A stretch of 64,000 bases of DNA from Girardinichthys multiradiatus (Eukaryota; Chordata; Actinopteri; Cyprinodontiformes; Goodeidae). Below the pieces are notes generated by a model. It ran no database searches. It saw only the letters and a program-made list of their open reading frames with translations, and was not told where the DNA came from. Positions 1 through 11,666 of the stretch are shown one piece after another; within the stretch, counting starts at the first letter, position 1; the number at the start of each line of letters is the position of its first letter. The translations under genes were made by a program, and so were the position numbers. The DNA lies in assembly GCF_021462225.1 (NCBI RefSeq), contig NC_061816.1:9821390-9885389 (forward strand). The letters run 5' to 3'.

Positions 1-300
1 TTAATTACCTGGTCTAGTCTTTTGTTTTCTGTCTCCCTGCACCCCAAGCCCACACCTGTTCTGTGTTTTCCCCTGATTGTCTTGTCACCTTTGTCATTGG
101 TTTCCCCTGCTGTTCAGTTTTGTATTTAAGCCTGTTTGTTTCCGTTGTTTCCCGCTGGTTCCTTATGTTATGTGTATGTGCGATCTCGTGTGTTGGCAAC
201 CCTGTCTGTGTCTGGCCATCTTACCTGAAAGCCTCGAGCTTCAGGAGTTCTTCCCTGCATTTTGGTTCATCAAAAACCCACCTTATGACACTGTGATGTT
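1..300 (+). mobile_element. Possible 3' part of a retroelement (LTR or LINE end)
   Basis: The stretch is T- and C-rich, with phrases such as TATTTAAGCCTG near 124-135 followed by a CTGCATTTTGG-type end near 255, which is the style of dispersed fish retroelement termini. No coding part, poly(A) tail or target duplication could be fixed, and the left side is cut by the window edge. The class is not certain; it could also be an unrelated promoter-like sequence. Confidence 0.3.
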
Positions 301-955
301 TCCTCAACATTGCCTACATGAGATCATCCTCAGCTAAGATTAATGATGCCCATCCAAGGACAATGTCACTGTAGTCAAATCTCATATCAGATAGGCTGTT
401 CATTTAGATCAAAATGATCTGTCGGAATAGACAGGGCTGAAGGTGAACGTTGCAATAGGATGGATGGATTAAAGAAAACATATATTGATGAAAATACAGC
501 TACTCTTCTAACTTCCTGCAGCAGCTAGCAGGGCTGTAAAACTTAATTACAACAACCAAGTGGAGATTCTGTTTCTGCTTGTGTCTCCATTTGTGAGTAA
601 ATACTATGTTGTTACTTTTAGTGTAAAATGTCTTTTGAGTTCAGGTGCCAGCCACAATACTTTTCAGCCTAATATGTTGCAGTGGCTGTATGAAGGCAGT
701 CTAAGGTGTCCCTAAAGAACAGAAAAACATAATTAAAAAGTTAAATGCAGTGTATTCACCAAGCAAGCACGGTAGTAGGAGAATCATACTTAGGGTTTGT
801 GTTGGAACCTGTAGAACATGCAATGTGGTGAATTGGATCTGTCACATCAAAGTTCTTCAGGAAGCAAATCAAACACTTTGTGTGATACAAAAAGCTGACC
901 TTATATTATAGCTATGCTTTTGCTCTTTTTAAATTGACGTTAATTATTTTTGTAT
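301..955. other. Unannotated AT-rich sequence
   Basis: I see no exon, RNA gene or recognisable repeat here apart from a short GGAT run near 461-470. Confidence 0.5.
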
Positions 956-1672
956 ATGCACTTTATTAGGTAGATCTGCTCAATCACGTTTTAACACAGA
1001 TAATGAATCAGCCATCATATAGCAGCAACTCTGTGCATTTAGGCATCTAGACGGGGTGAAGTCGACTGAAAGTTAAAACTGAAGATAAGAATGGAGACGG
1101 AAGAGGATTTAAGTGATTTTAAATGTGGCATATGGGCCGGTCTGAGCGTTTCTGGAACTGATGATCCATTGGGATTTTTACACACAACCATCTCTGAGGT
1201 TTAGAGAAAATTATCTAAAAAATAGAAACTATCCAGTAAAGCAACAGTTCTGTGGATTAGAATGGGCAGACTGGGTTGAGGTGATAGAAAAGCAACAACT
1301 GACGTATGCAGGGTACCATACTGTGAGCAGCTGAAGACCACACCAGGTCTTAACTCCTGTTAATAAGAACAGGACACTGAGGCTCGGAGAGCCTCAACAA
1401 AAGAGATTGGAAAAACGCAGCCTGGTCAGATGAGTCTGGGTTTTAGCTACAACATTAAGGAAGTAGGGTCAGAATTAGGCTTCAACAAGATGACAGCTTC
1501 GATCTATGGTTTAGGCTGCTGTTGGTTAAATGGTGGCGGGTATTTTGTTAATTCTCGTTGGTTCTTTTACCAGATAAGTACCAGATAGGCATCATCTATA
1601 CCCCACAACTATTGTCACTTAGTAGCCCATCTGTTGGTGGCCACGTCCACCAGGATAATGCTCCATATTGCC
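956..1672 (+). mobile_element. Degenerate Tc1/mariner relic, family E (5' half)
   Basis: It opens with the terminal motif ACTTTATTAGGTAGA at about 959 and then follows, with many indels and stops, the 5' region and transposase of a common fish Tc1-like family: the segments around 1020-1050 (AGCAACTCTGTGCATTTAGGCA), 1140-1200, 1320-1400 and 1425-1460 keep the same order as in that family. Near 1650-1670 the text CAGGATAATGC corresponds to the Q-D-N-A motif around the second catalytic Asp. The 3' half with the catalytic Glu and the right inverted repeat is missing. It cannot encode protein. Family assignment is from memory of the consensus. Confidence 0.7.
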
Positions 1673-3813
1673 TGTTATATGTACATAAATACACCAGATA
1701 GTCACGTTTTCACATTTATACAAGAAACCTGCTTTCTCATCTTTAGACAACACTGATCTATCCTAAACCAATCAGAAAGCTTGACTGGAATGAAGTTTTC
1801 TTAAACATGATAGACATGACGTTGAGATGCATTTGATAAACAGAGAACAGGAAAAACACGGTACAATAGAAAAGCAAGTGATATGTTACCATTATTTCAG
1901 GTTAGTTTGAATACCTTCGGTCAATTTGGGTTTCTATTTTTAGAAGAATGCCAAGTGTGCCTAAGAACCAGCTTAGCATTATTTTTAGGAACACCACTGT
2001 CCCGGGGGCATTGTGAATTTGACGGATTGTAGACAAGCATCACTGGGGATTGCCATCCTTTGGAAGCCCTGGATTTGGGTGATTATTTTAGCAACAGGAC
2101 CACACAGATCAGGTGCTGCAGCTTTGTGTGCTGTTATTTTGGACCTTCAGAAGCAGCCTTGTGGCAGAATGCAGAAACACAAATGGGAGTGTGCTGGAAT
2201 GGTGTTATAAATGTAGAATGCGATGGTTACTTTTAGCTTTTGTTGCGCATCAATAAAACTATTCATAAGGCATTTTTTGTCATTGTTTCACAAGTATTGG
2301 CTTCTTAGTAAATCTGTTGAGTCGTTTGTCAAATCACAAAGAGAGATAATGACTACAGCGCTTTATTTTTGTCAAGTTTCAGCTTTAGGTTTGTGGTTTC
2401 AACAGTGACCAGTTAGGTTTGTGAGCACTTTGGAGTCTTTGACTTTATGTTGAACACAAGGGCAAAATGATTGTAAAAACAGCATGAAATTACAAGCCAT
2501 AAAAAAAATGGAAAATTGAGTGGAAGGAAAAAGTGTGATAAAAAAAGGTGCCTAAGCAACAGGGATAACTGCAGACGAGGGATGATTGTGAAGCAAAACC
2601 TTTCAGGAGTTATCACGAAGCTTGACTTTTACAGCTTGAATGGTGTGATAGACAGTGTTTTTTGAATATCATTTTAACAGCTATATTACTGTAGTCCAGT
2701 TAAATCCACACAAATAAAATATAAACTGATTATGTGGAGGGTTGCACAACCACTCATGACTCACCCATATAAAATATTCTGAGGAACGTTATTTGGAATG
2801 AATAATGACGGTAGACACCTGTGGGCATCAGAGCAAGAATGCTGGTCAGAACTGGAGCAAGAATCACATCATCTTCTTAAATGCTGCCAGAATTATAGTG
2901 TTTAAAATTACAGTAATTTATTTTTGTTACAGGTGGTCATTCCCTACTTTTCTGAATTACAGGCAGACTGGGCCCACCACAGAACACTTTTGAATCCCTG
3001 GGTAGGGTGCTGGTTTGTTACATCTCAAAGCTACCGCTCTCAGATAACATTTCTACTGGTTTCCTTCTATGAAACAATCACAACATAAATCTTCAAATGA
3101 ACTAAAATTTTCATTAGAAGTACACCCAAAACTTTTCAGTACTTCTGGTGGTTTTTATACAGTACTTTTTCACAAATTCTGGCTCTGTATTAGTAAATCC
3201 AAAGTACTTAATGAATTTGTTCTAAACCAACATAAAACATATTTGAAACCCACAAGTTTTTAAATACATTTTTTCTAAATTCAATCTTAAGGAAATTGTA
3301 CCCAGAGTCACATAAATGTGATTAAAGTGAGTTTGAGGGTTAAACTGTTATTGCTGGTATTGTTACTAAAGGTTCAGTCCAAGTCAGAAAAACTGTATGT
3401 ATGGCCAAAGGCCTTTCTAAGAGAGAGTTAGCTTTAGGCCTCATCACATAGCTGACTTCAACAGGAGCATAAAACAAATGGTGAGGAAGTGCATGAAGCA
3501 GAAAGTTATCCTGAATGAACGTGGTTGATCTGGTAAGTCCTTTTCATCCATCTTCAATCCTTCACCTTCTTCATGCTCATCTGTCCCTCTAAAAAGGATT
3601 TCCATAACTAAGAGAATTATAGCAGCAAAGTGATAAGGGTGGGTGAAAGTAATGTCCTCTGTAATGTAATCAGTTCTTCTAGAAAACTGTGGAAACATCT
3701 GTGGAAGAAGAAAAGCAGCTGCCACAGCTAGTGAGAACCTGAACAGGACCTTCTATCACAGAGACAAACTAGTCTTTTTTATTTATAACATTGTCGACTG
3801 CACAAGGATTATA
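1673..3813. other. Unannotated AT-rich sequence
   Basis: No supported gene or repeat. Short open frames occur on both strands but none has splice signals, composition or motifs of a real exon. Confidence 0.5.
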
Positions 3814-4071
3814 CACAGCTCAAACAAATAAAGGGAACACTCAAATAACACATCCTACATCTGAATGAATGAAATATTCTCATTGAATACTTTGTTCTGT
3901 ACAAAGTTGAATGTGCTGACAACAAAATCACACAAAAATCATCAATGGAAATCAAATTTATTAACCAATGGAGACCTGGATTTGGAGTCACACACAAAAT
4001 TAAAGTGGAAAAACACACTACAGGCTGATCCAACTTTGATATAATGTCCTTAAAACAAGTCAAAATGAGGC

Positions 4072-5072
4072 TCAGTATTGTGTGTGGCCTCCACGTACCT
4101 GTATGACCTCCCTACAACGCCTGGACATGCTCCTGATGAGACGGTGGATGATCTCCTGAGGGATCTCCTCCCAGACCTGAACTAAAGCATCCGCCAACTC
4201 CTGGACAGTCTGTGGTGCAACGTGACGTTGGTGGATGGAGCGAGACATGATGTCCCAGATGTGCTCAATCGGATTCAGGTCTGGAGAACGGGCAGGCCAG
4301 TCCATAGCTTCAATGTCTTCATCTTGCAGGAACTGCTGACACACTCCAACCACATGAGGTCTAGGATTGTCCTGCATTAGGAGGAACCCAGGGCCAACTG
4401 CACCAGCATATGGTCTCACAAGGGGTCTGAGGATCTCATCTCGGTACCTAATGGCAGGCTACCTCTGGTAGGCTACCTCTGGCAGGCTACCTCTGGCGAG
4501 CACATAGAGGGTTGTGCGGCCCTCCAAAGAAGGATGTTGCAGGCAGCAGATCGCTCTCCACGGTGTCTCCAGACTCTGTCACGTCTGTCACATGTGCTCA
4601 GTGTGAACCTGCTTTCATCTGTGAAGAGCACAGGGCGCCAGTGGCGAATTTGCCAATCCTGGTGTTCTCTGGCAAATGCCAAGCATCCTGCATGGTGTTG
4701 GGCTGTGAACACAACCCCCATTTGTGGACGTCGGGCCCTCATACCATCCTCATGGAGTCAGTTTCTAACAGTTTGTGCAGACACATGCACATTTGTGGCC
4801 TGCTGGAGGTCATTTTGCAGGGCTCTGGCAGTGCTCCTCCTGTTCCTCCTTGCACAAAGGTGGAGGTAGCGGTCCTGCTGCTGGGTTGTTGCCCTCCTAT
4901 GGCCTCCTCCACGTCTCCTGGTGTACTGGCCTGTCTCCTGGTAGCGCCTCCAGGCTCTGGACACTACGCTGACAGAGACAGCAAACCTTCTTGCCACAGC
5001 TCACATTGATGTGCCATCCTGGATGAGCTGCACTACCTGAGCCACCTGTGTGGGTTGTAGAGTCCGTCTCAT
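4072..5072 (-). pseudogene. Tc1 transposase pseudogene (DD34E)
   Basis: Translation of the - strand from ATG 5072-5070 gives a Tc1-type transposase: N-terminal helix-turn-helix region ([11 protein letters not shown] around 4990-4955), the first catalytic Asp in L-F-T-D-E-S-R-F (about 4625), the second in L-M-Q-D-N (about 4370), and the catalytic Glu in L-N-P-I-E-H (about 4270), with 34 residues between the last two. Breaks: TGA codons at about 5009 and 4760, both where CGA (Arg) would be expected, so they look like CpG decay; loss of some 18 codons near 4535 that should hold the Gly-rich G-G-G-S-V-M-V-W motif, with a frame change; and a threefold 14-bp tandem at 4453-4494 that shifts the frame again. 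It ends with the usual G-G-H-T-Q-Y. All three catalytic residues survive, but no functional protein can be made. Confidence 0.9.
4453..4494. repeat. 14-bp tandem repeat, three copies, inside the transposase pseudogene
   Basis: GGCAGGCTACCTCT occurs three times in a row, the middle copy with one C-to-T change. A family member would have one unit here, so two extra units add 28 bp and change the reading frame. This is consistent with slippage after insertion. Confidence 0.85.
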
Positions 5073-5339
5073 GCTACCACGAGTGTGAAAGCACCACCAA
5101 CATTCAAAAGTGACCAAAACATCAGCCAGAAAGCATAGGTACTGAGAAGTGGTCTGTGGTCCCCAAAGATTTCCCCCTGTTGTCTATTCCATTTGAACAA
5201 CATCATGTGAAATTGATTGTCAATCAGTGTTGCTTCCTAAGTGGACAGTTTGATTTCACAGAAGTTTGATTTACTTGGAGTTATATTGTGTTGTTTAAGT
5301 GTTCCCTTTATTTTCTTTGAGCAGTGTACTTGGCTTATA

Positions 5340-5800
5340 TAAATAAACATGCCCCTAAGCGAAAAGGAAATTGCCCTCCTTGTTAAATCATGAATTAACT
5401 AAATGACCACATTTTTTGGAAGGACATGAAAACTACAAGACCTGTAGAATCAAGAAATCATCTTAATAGAACCTGACTGACAGCATCAAGTAGGCTAAAT
5501 GAACTCAAAACACAGCATCATGCACCATATTAAAGAAATTCAAGAACAGATGAGAAGTTATTGAAATCTTTCACTCTGCAAAGGGTCACTAAGCCATTTC
5601 TAAGTCTTTAGGACTTCAGCGAACCACAGAATTCACAGAATATTTTCTCCATCCACAAATGAAGAAAACATAGAACAGTGATGAAGCCTCATAGGAGACC
5701 CCAGCCCCACCAAAATTACTCAAAGAGCACAGCAATGACTCATCCAGGAGGTCCCAAACAACCAAAAAGGCCCCACAAAATGCCTTGAAAAGAAATTTAA
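5340..5800 (+). mobile_element. Tc1/mariner relic, family A (5' part)
   Basis: It begins near 5360 with a degraded terminal motif (GGAAATTGCCCTCCTTG) and then follows the untranslated leader and N-terminal transposase region of family A: AAGAAATTCAAGAACAGATG at about 5535, AAGCCATTTCTAAG at 5591, and a segment at 5735-5760 (CTCATCCAGGAGGTC) that matches the copies at 16100 and 10550. Stops and indels are everywhere and the 3' two-thirds is missing. Confidence 0.75.
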
Positions 5801-5929
5801 CTAAAGTTTTTTTCAGAGTTGTTTAAAGTACCTAATTACTTTTAACTAGGAATGACTGAATTCATGTTTCTCTTGTCTAAAAATAGGACATGAAATAGGG
5901 CAGTTTGTCTTAGCCTATATTCATAATGG

Positions 5930-6500
5930 GAAAGACAAGAGAATATGCCATTTAAGAAAATGGCTACATGAAAATAGCTACTGGTCCAAATGTACCCAAA
6001 TCTACAGACAAGAGTAATAATTAAAAAACAACTAAAACTGTGGGTTCATCTTGCCACTACTCACAGTGAAGAAGAGCAACAAACTTCCACAGCTCACTGT
6101 GGGAGAGCTGGATCAAAAATTGGTCTGTTGAATCAACCAAGTCTCTATAACAACCATCAGAAACAATCTGGGAGGCATACTAGAAAAAAGCCTTTTCTGT
6201 CCTACCATAACAAATGTAAATGTTTGGAATTTTCTAATCGCTACTGTGGTTTTAACTGGAACACTTAGAATGAGCTTTGTCAGTAACAAACCCTCCAGCT
6301 GGATTTGTTGTAAAACAAAGGATTAATTTCGGGAAAAGCACCCTGTGTCCACTGTTAAGTATGGCAGAGGATCTGTGATGCTGTGGGCCTGTTTCTCTTC
6401 CAAAGGCATCATGTAGTCTTCCAGATACTGGAACACTTTAAATAAAAACTAAAATTAAAGTAGGCAGGACACAGGCCATCCCAGTCCTACCTGTTAATCT
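5930..6500 (+). mobile_element. Tc1/mariner relic, family B
   Basis: Starts with AATGGGAAAGACAAGAG at about 5926, the same opening as the copies at 17525 and 54205, and continues through the helix-turn-helix region, a G-R-H-T-R-K-K-P-F-L segment near 6170-6205, and GGATCTGTGATGCTGTGGGC near 6370. It ends around GGCCATCCCAGTCC (about 6475-6490), just before where the catalytic Glu should be. Many indels; no coding capacity. Confidence 0.75.
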
Positions 6501-9171
6501 GCCGATGTTCTGACGGGTTTATTCTATGTGGACCTTTTTCTTTGGGCACTGGCTCATGCAGAGACAGTAAAAGTGCTTTTGGACATCCCTGTATTTCATG
6601 AAAATCTCCCTGATGAAGACATTTGCATGAAGCTGACATTTTTTTCTAAGCGTGCCAAAGAAAAACATCCAGTCAGAAACATGTAAATACCTTTTTAGAA
6701 AATGTACTGTTTTACTGCTAGAGAAAATGGGCACAACATTCCTGTGAGATCTGGAAACATTCAGAACAATTTTCATGACTAAGAATAATATTAGAGTCAG
6801 GATATCCCTAGTTTTGAGTATATGAGCTGTGCTTTGATTAAACAACTAAACAGTCTTTGACTAGGCCATTATCGGCATTATTTGTTTTCTCAAGCCAACA
6901 GCAGTTTTCTGTCTTTTTCTTCTCTCTTTTCAGTCTGGCTCTGAGCTGTGTGGTATTTCACCATGTAAGGCTGCAGAGCAGAACCGCTCCTGGGACTGAA
7001 GAAAAAAAACATTAAAGAGACGGAAAACTATTTTCCTCCTGGAAGGCTTTGTGCAGAGTTACTTTCAGCTATGTTTTCACAAGTCACAAGGAACAGGAAG
7101 CAGGTGATAGTTTAAGGAAAATAAACCCAGAGATACTTTCAGACTTGTGGTTTGTGTTTATTATCACTTAGACCGGACCTGACACAGCATCAGAGGAGGG
7201 GGGGCTGTTATTTTTAGTTCAAACTTGTGATTTAAAAACTAGATTATTCACATCCTCTACTTCTGGGTTGGAGGACGTTCCTCCAATGTACCTGAGTGCT
7301 GGTGAGGACTTACATTTGAACCAGCTGGATCTTCGCTTTGGGCCCATCACTGTAACCACTGACCACATCCAAGGCCCTTCGATCCATTATTGACACAATA
7401 AACCAAGAAAATCATATGAGATCAACACTGTATCATGACTTATCTAGTGATTCAAGAAAAAATATAAATGACAATCATCAAAAAAAACCCTAACCTCCCT
7501 AGTCAGTTTTAATCTTTCTATTGCTTTAAATTAAACAGAAAAGGTGATTTTAAATATTACTTCAAACAATGTAGTTTCTATTTTCGTTTTGTAAATTCTG
7601 TCTGCTATAACTGTAGTGTATTAAAGACATGGATTAATTGAAGGTTTTTACATCTACATGGTTAAGTATAAAGGTTATTTGACCAAAAAAAACTCCACTT
7701 TATACTTAAACATAAATAATTATTAAGATGAATAGGACTGATTGACCTTATAACTTATAGAGTGTCTATTATGTTGTCTGACAGGCTCTAGTTAAACAAT
7801 TTATTCTTTTTCCACATAGAACCTGGTCAGTTGGGATAGCTTTTTTACCTTAATAAATATAATTATCCTCTGAAAACTGCATTTTATATTTACTCATGTA
7901 ATTTTGTCAGATAGAAACATTTGTTCAAAATGAACATGCCACAAATAGCAAAAAACTAGAGGTCTGTAAGGAGTTTGAATACTCTTTCCATCCCCTATCT
8001 GTTTGAAGTGTGTATTCATTGAGAAGAAGTGAGCAGTTATAACAAATAATGTACGTGACTGACAGCCTGTTTATATGCAGATCCTGCATAAAAGGCATTT
8101 GGGATGTATCCTGGGACAAATCATCTGGGTTATTTTTACTTTTTCCGGACTTTTTCAAAACCCTCTTCAGTTTTTTTTTCCCCTCTTAGGAACCGACAAT
8201 GTCCAGGACTTCACACACACATCGCATTACGTGTTGATTTAGATCTAACTGAGAAAAAAAGGTCGGCATGTTAAGCTGACAATGAATGTTAAAGTGACGG
8301 GATTCTGTCCTCGCTACCTCAACAATACCAGTATCCCAAAGGATCACTCTCCAGGCTGTTTATTGGTTTCAAGCTGTATATTTAGAAGTGCCATCAGCTG
8401 TTCAGAAGTACCTTGCATGTCTGCAGGCGTGCCGGGAGGGTGAAGACAATAAAGCGGTCCAGTTGTAATATCTGACAGTGGGCCAGATTGTCAGCTCTGC
8501 CCAGCTCACATGGTGCAACTTATTAAACAATCCAAATATGGTGACCCATTTATTGCAAAGAGGACATGAGGAGGAAACTCAGAGAACAAGAGGACGATAA
8601 AAAATTTGTATTCGACTTTTTTAACCTTAGGCTTTTTATGCCATTAATGCACAAATCAAATGAATAGAAACATGTGAGCAAAGTCACATATAAAGAAAAT
8701 AAGAGTTAAATTTTGGGGAAAAACTTCAAGTTTTAAACATTTTTTCAAAATATCGGAATACTTTGATGTGATTAAAAGCTTTCAATCAAAAATTTAATTT
8801 TCTTGCAGCATTTTTTAATAGTTCAGATGTTTGCATTTAAATGAAGAGAACTTGCATCTAATTTTGACCAAAAATATAATAAAAACATGTCCATTTTATC
8901 AATAAAATAAATAACTTTTTATTATGATGCAAGATTTGTTTGTTAATTAGTTCAAGTGAGTTCTGTTATTTTACTTATCGATCAATATGTTCGCAAGGTT
9001 TTGTTTCTGGTTTGTTTTAGTGGTGAAGTCAGTGAATTAATGTGCTGTGAGACTGCTCAGAGGAACGTTTTTCGGCTACAAACATACATTTGAATGTGTT
9101 ACTTGAGGGTTTTGTGTAACAGCTGCTTTTATACTGACAATAAATTACATGTGTATTGTCATTAGCCAGTC
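6501..9171. other. Unannotated AT-rich sequence
   Basis: I find no exon, RNA gene, satellite or transposon I can name in these 2.7 kb. Open frames (for example 6519-6845 and 7925-8158 on the - strand) show no conserved motif. Confidence 0.5.
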
Positions 9172-9230
9172 AGAATCAGAATCGCCTTTATTAACCTAAT
9201 TGGTAAACACAAGAAATCTATTGTAAATAC
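9172..9230. repeat. Short LINE-terminus-like fragment
   Basis: CAGAATCAGAATCGCCTTTATT followed by a diverged tail resembles the dispersed 3' ends of fish CR1/Rex1-type LINEs, in the antisense orientation. It is only about 50 bp, so the call is weak. Confidence 0.35.
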
Positions 9231-10549
9231 ATTTTAATATCAATAGTAACTTTAATTATAATAATATTTCCAAGCTGTGCTGCCCTGGGTAGTGAGCATA
9301 ATGGCCCCATATACAATGATGCCCACAGTCATTATTGTTTAAGGAGTATATTTGTGAACATTGTTTGAAATGTTTTGACTTAAGCCATGAAGTCTATTTA
9401 AAAGTGCTGGTCTGTTCCAAATCATCTAAAAAGCATCCAGATGTTAGGAGCCAAATCAACAATCTCAAAGCAAGCTGAGCTGTGCTGCCTGAGTGCAGCG
9501 TGTTCAGTTGAGCAAATACAAATTTGGTATCCTGGCTCTCCTAAAATCCTCGCTGGGATGTCCTGCCTCCCTACCTCCCTCCCTCTCTGCTCCTCCTGTC
9601 TCTTTCTCACAGTGTTTTCAGCCTTGGAGAGTGCTGCATTTCTGACATTACTGTCTCCAGCTCTAACCTGCTCCGTTCTCATCTGCAAGGTAAGACTCAG
9701 CATCCTCAACACACTTTGGTTTTCTGATTTGGGAAAGTTAAAATATTTCTAAGAGAAGCATTTAGGATTTAAGGACGGATGAGTAATGAAAATGAGTAAT
9801 CAGTATAATCACAGAAGTTAGACATTATCTTTCCTGCTCTGGTGGTAAAAAGAGGCCGAGGAGGACACTATAAATCACTGCCTCTTGTAAAAAAGTCATT
9901 GTCCACATAGAGTAAACACAGCTCTGAAGAGAGGAGCAGCAGGGGGATGGAAACTGGACTGAACCTCCCAGAGGGATAAACACTCACTCCCTAGATTCCC
10001 AAACTGAGCGCATGATCTTATTTTGGAGCGATGAGGAGCCAAATCAGCTGAATCTAATCACTCAATTCATAAGGAAAGGAAAATATATTAGCTACCACTA
10101 TAAAACTCTGCATCATTCTATTGGATGACGATTATTTTAATGGTAGAATTGGTTGTTCAGGACGCTGAAGAATGAGCATTTTGTTTTGATTTGCAGTGTC
10201 CTGTGGGAAGCTTGTGCCTTCTTATTATAGTACTCTGAATAACCGCAGAGCTTACAGATGGACCTCCACAAAACTAAACTAAAGCAACTGCATTTCCTGC
10301 AAGATAATAGCATCAAATCCTTTTTAATTTTATTTTTGCAAGATTAAATTTTGGTTTAAATTTTGATTAATTTGGTTTAAGCTGAAGAAAAACTGGAAAA
10401 ATCTTTACTTTAGAGCTGTGGAAATGTTTATGTCAGATCATTGAGCACATTTTTATATTAGTAAAAAATACCTGAATAGAAATGCAGTTCCCAAATGATT
10501 ATTTCATGTATTAAGGGAATAAAAACTATCCAACCTGACTAAGTGAAAA
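9231..10549. other. Unannotated sequence with one splice-donor-like site
   Basis: Mostly unremarkable. A pyrimidine-rich block at 9555-9610 is followed by CTGCAAG|GTAAGACTC at 9684-9698, a near-consensus 5' splice site on the + strand. It lies upstream of pln in the right orientation, and a TTTAAAA box sits at 9397-9403. This could mark the non-coding first exon of pln, but nothing else supports it. Confidence 0.25.
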
Positions 10550-11565
10550 AGTAATTGCCTCCTTTAGCTGATACCTGGTTGTGCTCTTGGTGGAAACAGC
10601 GGACATCAAGCTTTTGCAAGAACTGTAAATGAATATTTTACATCACTGTGGAAAATGTTTGCACACTGCTCCTTTGCAAAATTGTTTTATTCCGGCCACA
10701 TTGGAGGGTTTCCAAACCTTAAAAACCACATGTCATCGCGTCTCAATAAAATAAAGACTGGACTTTGAATAGGCCATTCAAAAGCCTTTTTTATTTGAGC
10801 CATTCCAATGTGGACTTGCTGGTTTGTTTTTGATCATTGTCCTTCTGTGTAACCCTAGTGCACTTGAGTCACAAACTGATGGTTGGACATTTGTCTTTAG
10901 AATTAACTCCTGAAGGTGCAAAGTAGCCCCAGATTGTTACCAAGACCCACCATTTTTGACTTTAGCTTTAGCTCAGGCATGATGGTGGTGGATGTGAAAT
11001 GCTTTGTTAGTTTCACACAGAATTTAACAACAAAGAAAAAATGTACTTTTGTCTTATCAGTCCACAGAGTATTCTTCTAAAAGTCTTAGGGATCACAAAG
11101 AGATCATGAAGATGTTTTCTGGCAACTGTGAGACATTTGTGGCTTTTTGATCAGCAGTGTTTTTGGCCTTGGAGCTCTCCCATGGAGGCCATTCTTGACC
11201 AGTTTATTTCTCATTGTTAAATCATAAACTCTGACACTAACTGAGGCAAGGCACTTCTGCAGAGCTTTAGATGTTGTTCTTGGTTCTTTTGCGACCTCCT
11301 AGATGAATTGCCAATGCCCTCTTGGAGTTCCAAGGTGGTAACCCTTTCCAGACTGATCAATGGCGATGACTTTGTTTCTTATCTGTTCTTACATTTCTTA
11401 ATATCCAGACATGATGTGTTGCTTTTTGATACCTTTAGCCTACTTCCTGTTGTCAGACAGGTTCTAGATTGCACAGGTCTGATAGTAATGAGACCTGGGT
11501 GTGACTAGTAAAATTTAACCAATAAAATTGGTCAATCACAGCTAATTCATGGTTTAGGTTGAGGT
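10550..11565 (-). mobile_element. Tc1/mariner relic, family A, reverse orientation
   Basis: On the + strand it opens with AAAAAGTAATTGCCTCCTTT (10547-10566), the terminal motif of family A, and then carries the complement of the transposase gene from its 3' end: the catalytic-region text CATTCCAATGTGGACTTGCT at about 10801, GTCCACAGAGTATTCTTC at 11061, GGAGCTCTCCCATGGAGGCC at 11171 and the N-terminal region near 11330-11420. It ends near ATCACAGCTAATTCATGG at about 11535-11552. Heavily mutated, nearly full length. Confidence 0.8.
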
Positions 11566-11666
11566 TGGTTCAGGTTGGTTTCAATTCAAATTCAATTCAA
11601 TTCAAAAATACTTTATTAATCCCAAAGGGAAATTAAATGTTGTTGTAGCTCATTATGAAGGTTTAT

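Larger units (their letters stand above)
3814..5326 (-). mobile_element. Tc1-like DNA transposon, DD34E type, full length but inactive
   Basis: About 1.51 kb, flanked by TA on both sides (3812-3813 and 5327-5328), the target duplication expected of Tc1/mariner. The ends are imperfect inverted repeats: the left end reads CACAGCTCAAACAAATAAAG and the right end, on the other strand, CACTGCTCAAAGAAAATAAA; both continue into GGGAACACT. The single transposase gene runs on the - strand and is broken by two nonsense codons, a deletion and a small tandem expansion (see the entry at 4072-5072). Both termini are still recognisable, so it could in principle have been mobilised in trans while the family was active. 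Confidence 0.9.

Noticed and set aside
3444..3725. 93-codon - strand frame with hydrophobic segments
   Set aside because: No similarity, splice signals or neighbouring coding evidence; length is within chance for this region.
4512..5009. 165-codon + strand frame, Pro/Cys/Ser-rich
   Set aside because: It is the antisense shadow of the Tc1 transposase pseudogene, whose motifs are clear on the - strand.
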